Source of the DNA: Phenylobacterium sp.
GTDB lineage: Bacteria > Pseudomonadota > Alphaproteobacteria > Caulobacterales > Caulobacteraceae
Direction: 5' to 3'
NCBI RefSeq assembly: GCF_025351295.1
Contig: NZ_JANXWD010000015.1
Location: 1-47,031 of the forward strand
Length of the DNA: 47,031 nucleotides
The notes below the pieces were generated by a model. It was not told the DNA's origin. It worked only from the letters and a program-made list of their open reading frames with translations, and ran no database searches. Shown piece by piece: positions 43,540-47,031 of this stretch. Both the position numbers and the translations under genes were made by a program. How positions within the stretch are numbered: position 1 is the stretch's first letter; each line of letters starts with the position of its first letter.

Positions 43540-44361
43540 TCAGCCGTTGACGGAGAGCACCAGCTGCGGGTCGGGGATGGTGGAGGCGGCCAGTTCGGCG
43601 CCGATCGGGGTGACGGCGGTGCCGACGGCGAAGAACTCGATGATATGCGGCTGCCAGGCGTGGCTGCCCTCGTGCAGCTGCATGCCGACCACGCCCTCGG
43701 CCTGGGCGGCGATGGCCTCGGCCTGCATCCGCTCCATGGCGATCTCGCGGGCGTCGTAGAGGGCCTGGGAGAAGTTGGTCAGTTCGACGTTCTGGCCGGT
43801 CTGGCCCAGGGTCTTGAACAGGCCGCGGTGGGCGACGTGATAGACGCAACTGCCCATCACCATCTCCAGCGGTCGATAGCCGGCCTGGAGCAGCACCCAG
43901 AAGTCCTGGCCCGAGAGGTCGGAGGTGAAGGGCTGGCCCTTGGGCCCCTTGAAGGCGGCGTGGCCGACGGCGTGGACCACGCCGGTGCCGATCGCAACGA
44001 ACTCCAGCACGTTGCCGTCCCACTCCTGGCGCTTGACCGTCAGCCGGACGCCGACGACGCCGTCCGCGCCCATGTCGGCGGCCTCCTCGCGCATGCGGCT
44101 CATGGCCAGTTCGCGGGCGTGGTACATGGCCTGCGAGAGGACGGTCATCTCCTCGTTCTTGTTCCAGTTCCCGTACTGGACGCCCACATGGTAGATGCAG
44201 GAGCCGACGCAGAGGCCGACTGGCTCGAAGCCCGCCTTGCGCACCAGCAGGAACTCGTTGACCGAGAAGTCCGAGGTGAAGATGCCGCCGGGATGGCCCT
44301 CGCCGCGCAGGCCCTTCAGCCGCTCGAGCGCATGGGCCGGGATGTTGGTCGTCGCGCTCAT
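43540..44361 (-). CDS. Protein with two tandem YbjQ-like (heavy-metal-binding, UPF0145) domains
   Basis: A 273-residue protein made of two similar halves. Half one (about 27-132) has IFTSDFSVNEFLLVRKAGFE, GSCIYHVG, AREEAADMGADGVVGV-like (MREEAADMGADGVVGVRL) and FVAIGTGV. Half two (about 148-255) has PFTSDLSGQDFWVLLQAGY, GSCVYHVA, MQAEAIAAQAEGVVGMQL and FFAVGTAV. This is the YbjQ/DUF74 fold, which forms pentamers; despite the family name, metal binding is not proven. The ATG overlaps the upstream gene's TGA by one base, and the gene is the third of the operon. Confidence 0.8.
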   Translation of the reverse strand: MSATTNIPAHALERLKGLRGEGHPGGIFTSDFSVNEFLLVRKAGFEPVGLCVGSCIYHVGVQYGNWNKNEEMTVLSQAMYHARELAMSRMREEAADMGADGVVGVRLTVKRQEWDGNVLEFVAIGTGVVHAVGHAAFKGPKGQPFTSDLSGQDFWVLLQAGYRPLEMVMGSCVYHVAHRGLFKTLGQTGQNVELTNFSQALYDAREIAMERMQAEAIAAQAEGVVGMQLHEGSHAWQPHIIEFFAVGTAVTPIGAELAASTIPDPQLVLSVNG

Positions 44362-45302
44362 CAGATGGCTCCCTCGGTCTCGTCGTTCAGATAGGCCATG
44401 GCCGGTTCGGCGTCGGGGCGGATGAGGGACGAGTCCCCGTCGCGCATGTCGACCACCATCTCGATGTCGTGCGGCACGCCTTCGCCCGGCTTGGCGTGGA
44501 CCACGGTGCCGACCACGATGTGGCGGCCCAGGTAGCGGTCGGGCTGTTTCTCGACCTCCTGCTTGATCAGCTGGCCGAAGTGGGTGTGAGCCAGCACGCC
44601 GGTCCCCTGCCGGGCGGCGTCGCGGCGAAGCTCGGCGTGGGCCTGGCGACGGATGCTCTCCCAGAAGCGGCCCAGCTTGGTCAGGGGCTGGTTGCCGCTG
44701 AACACATTGCCGGATAGGCCGCCGAAGGAATTATCGGTCATCCACTCGTAGTGGGCCCCGACCGCGATGCCGACGGGGACGACCCCGGCCTCCAGCAGCC
44801 GGACGAACTCCAGGGCAGGCGTGGTGGCGACGACGGGGTCGGGGCTGGACGGCAGGCTGTCGAAGCGGATGGCAGTGCCGATCAGGCTGTAGTCCATGCT
44901 GGCGCCCTCGGAGGCCGAGGTGCGCAGCTTGACGTCGACCACGGCGTTGGCCCCGCAGGCGCGGGCCTCGTCGATCAGCCGCTCCAGGGCGGTGCGCCAG
45001 CCGGAGGCATGGCCCCGCGTCCAGCTGGCCCCGAACTGGAACCAGCACGTGCCGCAGATGGTGGCGATGGGCCGCGCGCCGTGCGAGCGGACGATCAGCA
45101 GCTCCGAGGCGGTCATGGTGGCCAGCCAGGGCGTGCGGCGCGCGGCGGCGTCGCCCAGCCGCTGCTGGACGAAGTCCGGCAGGCCGCCCCGCGACAGGGC
45201 CACGTCCCAGGCCGCCAGGCGCACGGCGGCGGCGCCGCGGGCGTCCTTGGCGGCGTCCTGCGCCTCGCGCTCGGCGGGGGATTTCTTGGAGAACCAGGCC
45301 AT
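44361..45302 (-). CDS. YbjQ-like two-domain protein
   Basis: A 313-residue protein related to its downstream neighbour. A charged N-terminus (MAWFSKKSPAEREAQDAAKD) leads to a first YbjQ-like domain (about 55-150, with ATMTASELLIVRSHGARP, EARACGANAVVDVKL and SLIGTAIRF). A second domain (about 155-280) has TPALEFVRLLEAGVVPVGIA, AVGAHYEWM and HIVVGTVVHA. It ends in an acidic tail. Membrane segments are absent, so it is cytoplasmic or surface-associated. Coupled to the next gene by a 1-base overlap, it lies 18 bases after the 127-residue gene. Confidence 0.75.
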   Translation of the reverse strand: MAWFSKKSPAEREAQDAAKDARGAAAVRLAAWDVALSRGGLPDFVQQRLGDAAARRTPWLATMTASELLIVRSHGARPIATICGTCWFQFGASWTRGHASGWRTALERLIDEARACGANAVVDVKLRTSASEGASMDYSLIGTAIRFDSLPSSPDPVVATTPALEFVRLLEAGVVPVGIAVGAHYEWMTDNSFGGLSGNVFSGNQPLTKLGRFWESIRRQAHAELRRDAARQGTGVLAHTHFGQLIKQEVEKQPDRYLGRHIVVGTVVHAKPGEGVPHDIEMVVDMRDGDSSLIRPDAEPAMAYLNDETEGAI

Positions 45303-45320
45303 CGCTTGCTCCTGGCGCGG

Positions 45321-45704
45321 CTAGAGGAAGCCGAGCAGGGCTTCGCTGGCCTCGCCCGTCTGCTGGGCGACGATCCGCAGCTCGTCGCCCAGCTCGGCCA
45401 GCCATTCCGGCGGCTGCATCTGGGTCGAGCTGATCGAGACGCCGCGCACCACCTTGCCGCGGGTGGCGGTGACCTGGCCCTTGCCGATGGTCAGGGCATA
45501 GATCGCCTTGTCGCCACGAAAGGTCAGGCTGGCGACGTGGGTCTCCTTGCTGAACAGCCCTTCGCGCTTGCGTTCCACGGTGACGCGGTCGGGAAGGGCG
45601 CGCTCGAGCCGATCGGCCAGGGCCTCGACATAGGTCCGGACCTCGACATGGGAGCGACGCAACTCGCCGGCGCTGACCGAGAACGGGGTTAGCTCGGTGC
45701 TCAG
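45321..45704 (-). CDS. Conserved-looking hypothetical protein, first gene of the YbjQ operon, probable CTG start
   Basis: No family is recognised. From a CTG at 45704 it would be 127 residues, MSTELTPFSVSAGELRRSHV onward, with a helical N-terminal part (VEALADRLERALPDR) and a beta part (ASLTFRGDKAIYALTIGKGQV) ending ALLGFL. The CTG is preferred because GGGAGGG lies four bases upstream and there is no ATG or GTG in frame before a stop at 45749. A TTG at 45662 gives 113 residues but has no ribosome site. It is followed after 18 bases by the first YbjQ-like gene. Confidence 0.65.
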   Translation of the reverse strand: MSTELTPFSVSAGELRRSHVEVRTYVEALADRLERALPDRVTVERKREGLFSKETHVASLTFRGDKAIYALTIGKGQVTATRGKVVRGVSISSTQMQPPEWLAELGDELRIVAQQTGEASEALLGFL

Positions 45705-45843
45705 ATCACCCTCCCGAACCGGTACGGCGGACGCGTGAACTGTGCTCTAGCCCCAAGGTCGCGGCAACCCCGCCCGCGTTCGGAATGTCCGCGACAGGGG
45801 CGGCGAGCGGGTTAGACTTGGCGGCGTTTGAAGGAGCCCGGGC

Positions 45844-46023
45844 ATGGCGCAAGGTGACGACGAGGCAGGGCCGCCGGGCGAGACCCCGATCCAGAAGGCG
45901 CTGCGGCTCAAGAAGGCGGCGGCGGCGGGCAAGGGCGGGCCGCCCGGCCGCGGCCGGATGGGCGACGAGCGGGCCGCGGCGGCGCGGTCGTCTTCGAAGT
46001 CCAAGCCCTGGCTGAAGAAGTAG
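45844..46023 (+). CDS. Small basic protein of 59 residues
   Basis: An ATG at 45844 with AAGGAG eight bases upstream opens a 59-residue frame. The sequence contains GETPIQKALRLKKAAAAGKG, then RGRMGDERAAAARSS and ends SKPWLKK. It is rich in Lys, Ala and Gly and lacks a signal or membrane segment. Similar short proteins with an ALRLKKAA core and a SKPWxKK end occur in Caulobacterales as far as I recall; function is unknown. It ends five bases before the MliC-like gene, so the two are cotranscribed. Confidence 0.75.
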   Translation: MAQGDDEAGPPGETPIQKALRLKKAAAAGKGGPPGRGRMGDERAAAARSSSKSKPWLKK

Positions 46024-46028
46024 CGGCC

Positions 46029-46796
46029 ATGCGGTCGATCCTGTGGCTGGTCGCGCCGCTGGCGCTGACGGCCTGTTCGCGCCCGCCCGCAGCCGGGCCG
46101 GCCGAGGGCGCGGTGGCCTGGACGCCCTATGTCTGCGCGGACGGCCGGACGCTGAAGGCGCTCTATCCGGACGCGACGACGGCGCAGGTGAAGCTGGACG
46201 GCAGCACCTATCGGATGAGCGCCGGCGTCTCGGGCAGCGGCGTGCGCTATGTCGGCGACGGGCTGCAATGGTGGACCAAGGGCCAGGAGGGGATGCTGGC
46301 GGCGGTGAAGGCCGGCGAGGACATTGCCACCGACCCGGGCGTGCGCTGCGTGCAGCCGGCGCAGAAGGCCCTGCTGGACGCCCCCGTCGAGCCGCCGGCG
46401 CCGGGCACGCCGGGCGGGCTGCCCGACGACCGCACGCCGCTGAATGAGCGTCCCGCCGAGGCCGGCAGCGGCCAGGCGGCGGCGACGGTCGTGGAGACCT
46501 ACTACGCCCTGGTCGAGGCCGGGAAGACAGCGGACGGCGCGGCGCTGCGGGTCGACGGCGTCCAGGAGGATCTGCGCCCGTTCAGGACCCTGCACGCCCA
46601 GGTGGGCGCGCCGGGCGCGATCGAGGGCGCCGCCGGCTCGCTCTATGTGGACGTGCCGGTGGTGCTGTACGGGCGCTATGCCGCCGGCGGCGAATACCAC
46701 CGGTCTGGCAAGGCCACCCTGCGCCGGGTCGACGGCGTGCCGGGCGCGAGCGCGGCGCAGCTGCGCTGGCGGATCGAGACGATCGCGGTGAAGTAG
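46029..46796 (+). CDS. Lipoprotein with an MliC-like lysozyme-inhibitor domain
   Basis: A 255-residue lipoprotein: signal with lipobox LTAC (Cys16). The first domain, YVCADGRTLKALYPDATTAQ to GLQWWTKGQEGMLA (about 34-90), is the MliC/PliC fold, with Cys36 and Cys107 (VRCVQ) probably bridged. The second half (about 145-255) has VVETYYALVEAGKTADGAAL and is a separate alpha/beta domain I do not recognise. MliC proteins protect the wall against C-type lysozyme. The ATG at 46029 lies five bases after the 59-residue gene. Confidence 0.82.
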   Translation: MRSILWLVAPLALTACSRPPAAGPAEGAVAWTPYVCADGRTLKALYPDATTAQVKLDGSTYRMSAGVSGSGVRYVGDGLQWWTKGQEGMLAAVKAGEDIATDPGVRCVQPAQKALLDAPVEPPAPGTPGGLPDDRTPLNERPAEAGSGQAAATVVETYYALVEAGKTADGAALRVDGVQEDLRPFRTLHAQVGAPGAIEGAAGSLYVDVPVVLYGRYAAGGEYHRSGKATLRRVDGVPGASAAQLRWRIETIAVK

Positions 46797-46829
46797 GGGG
46801 CTCGGCAGGGTCGCTACCCCTTTTTGCGC

Positions 46830-46961
46830 GTCATCCCCGGCCTTTTGCCGGGGACCCATGCCTCAGCTTGCGCGAGTCAGTGCGGCAGGCCGCGCAGCGC
46901 GGCCTGCTCTCACGACCGTACCGGCGCCACGATGGGACCCCGGCACAAGGCCGGGGATGAC
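46830..46961. repeat. GTCATCCC-type inverted repeat at the right edge
   Basis: The left arm (46830-46860) runs GTCATCCCCGG to CCGGGGACCCATG and the right arm (46932-46961) ATGGGACCCCGG to CCGGGGATGAC. Each arm has its own short hairpin (CCCCGGCCTTTTGCCGGGG; CCCCGGCACAAGGCCGGGG), and the arms pair with each other. A GC-rich palindrome, GGCCGCGCAGCGCGGCC, lies between them. The same termini occur at 12229-12339. It follows the MliC-like gene and may act as its terminator. Confidence 0.8.
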
Positions 46962-46973
46962 GGCCCCGGGGGG

Positions 46974-47010
46974 TGAGGATCGGGGGTTGAGGATCGGGGG
47001 GTGAGGCCCG
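46974..47010. repeat. Short tandem GC-rich repeat
   Basis: TGAGGATCGGGGG occurs at 46974-46986 and 46988-47000, followed by a degenerate third unit (TGAGGCCCGGGG). It directly follows the inverted repeat. No coding sense is seen to the end of the window. Confidence 0.55.
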
Positions 47011-47031
47011 GGGCGGAGCCCCTCAGTGCTT

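Noticed and set aside
43121..43759. A plus-strand frame from TTG with a GGAGG site
   Set aside because: Only the first 40 codons look protein-like; the rest is antisense to the small frame at 43229 and the YbjQ gene.

Overview
The window is about 47 kb of very GC-rich DNA (roughly 70% by eye). Gene content and order point to an alphaproteobacterium of the Caulobacterales, perhaps Phenylobacterium or Caulobacter. The evidence is the familiar housekeeping blocks (TPR protein-bamB-der; radA-cvpA-purF; rpsF-rpsR-rplI-dnaB-alr; fabD-fabG-acpP-fabF-mltG-yicC-gmk), a PodJ-like Sel1-repeat membrane protein, alphaproteobacterial intergenic palindromes, and many GTG/TTG starts and ATGA/GTGA overlaps. 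The genus is an inference; no rRNA or tRNA gene is present to settle it.

Layout. 1-2870: a small accessory patch at the left edge, with the tail of an IS630-type transposase, a methyltransferase remnant with an internal deletion, and a large orphan gene whose N-terminus looks like the leader of proteins linked to contractile injection systems (eCIS), fused to a flavoprotein-like body. 3015-6780 (+): envelope TPR protein, bamB and der. 6728-12135 (-): a short-chain dehydrogenase, an SBF-like transporter, then radA-cvpA-purF joined by 4-base overlaps. 12494-13120 (+): a Yip1-like membrane protein. 13102-17144 (-): rpsF-rpsR-rplI, a terminator, dnaB and alr, with a hairpin leader before rpsF. 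17359-20555 (-): OprB-like porin, Nramp-like transporter, exported peroxiredoxin. 20629-26480 (-): a chaperone-usher pilus operon with DUF4402-type subunits. 26911-28224 (+): the PodJ-like protein. 28334-29413 (-): a zinc alcohol dehydrogenase.

29501-35827 (+) is the fatty-acid elongation cluster followed by mltG, yicC and gmk: FabD loads malonyl on AcpP, FabF condenses and FabG reduces, while MltG and Gmk link to wall and nucleotide metabolism. A terminator hairpin sits between acpP and fabF, and long inverted repeats separate mltG/yicC and yicC/gmk. 35862-46796 is a mosaic of envelope and stress genes: LprI-like protein, PEP-CTERM protein, a pair of DUF4331-like proteins, an HtrA-like protein lacking the catalytic His and Asp, GFA-family protein, Gre-like factor, phospholipase D-like protein, cupin, single-domain response regulator, a three-gene operon with four YbjQ-like domains, a 59-residue basic protein and an MliC-like lipoprotein. 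The right edge holds a long inverted repeat.

The best candidates for something undescribed are the eCIS-leader/flavoprotein fusion (387-2870), the YbjQ-domain operon (43540-45704), the HtrA-like pseudoprotease next to the DUF4331 pair (37149-39579), and the structured intergenic repeats, whose paired arms carry compensating changes. No CRISPR array, prophage or complete insertion sequence was seen.
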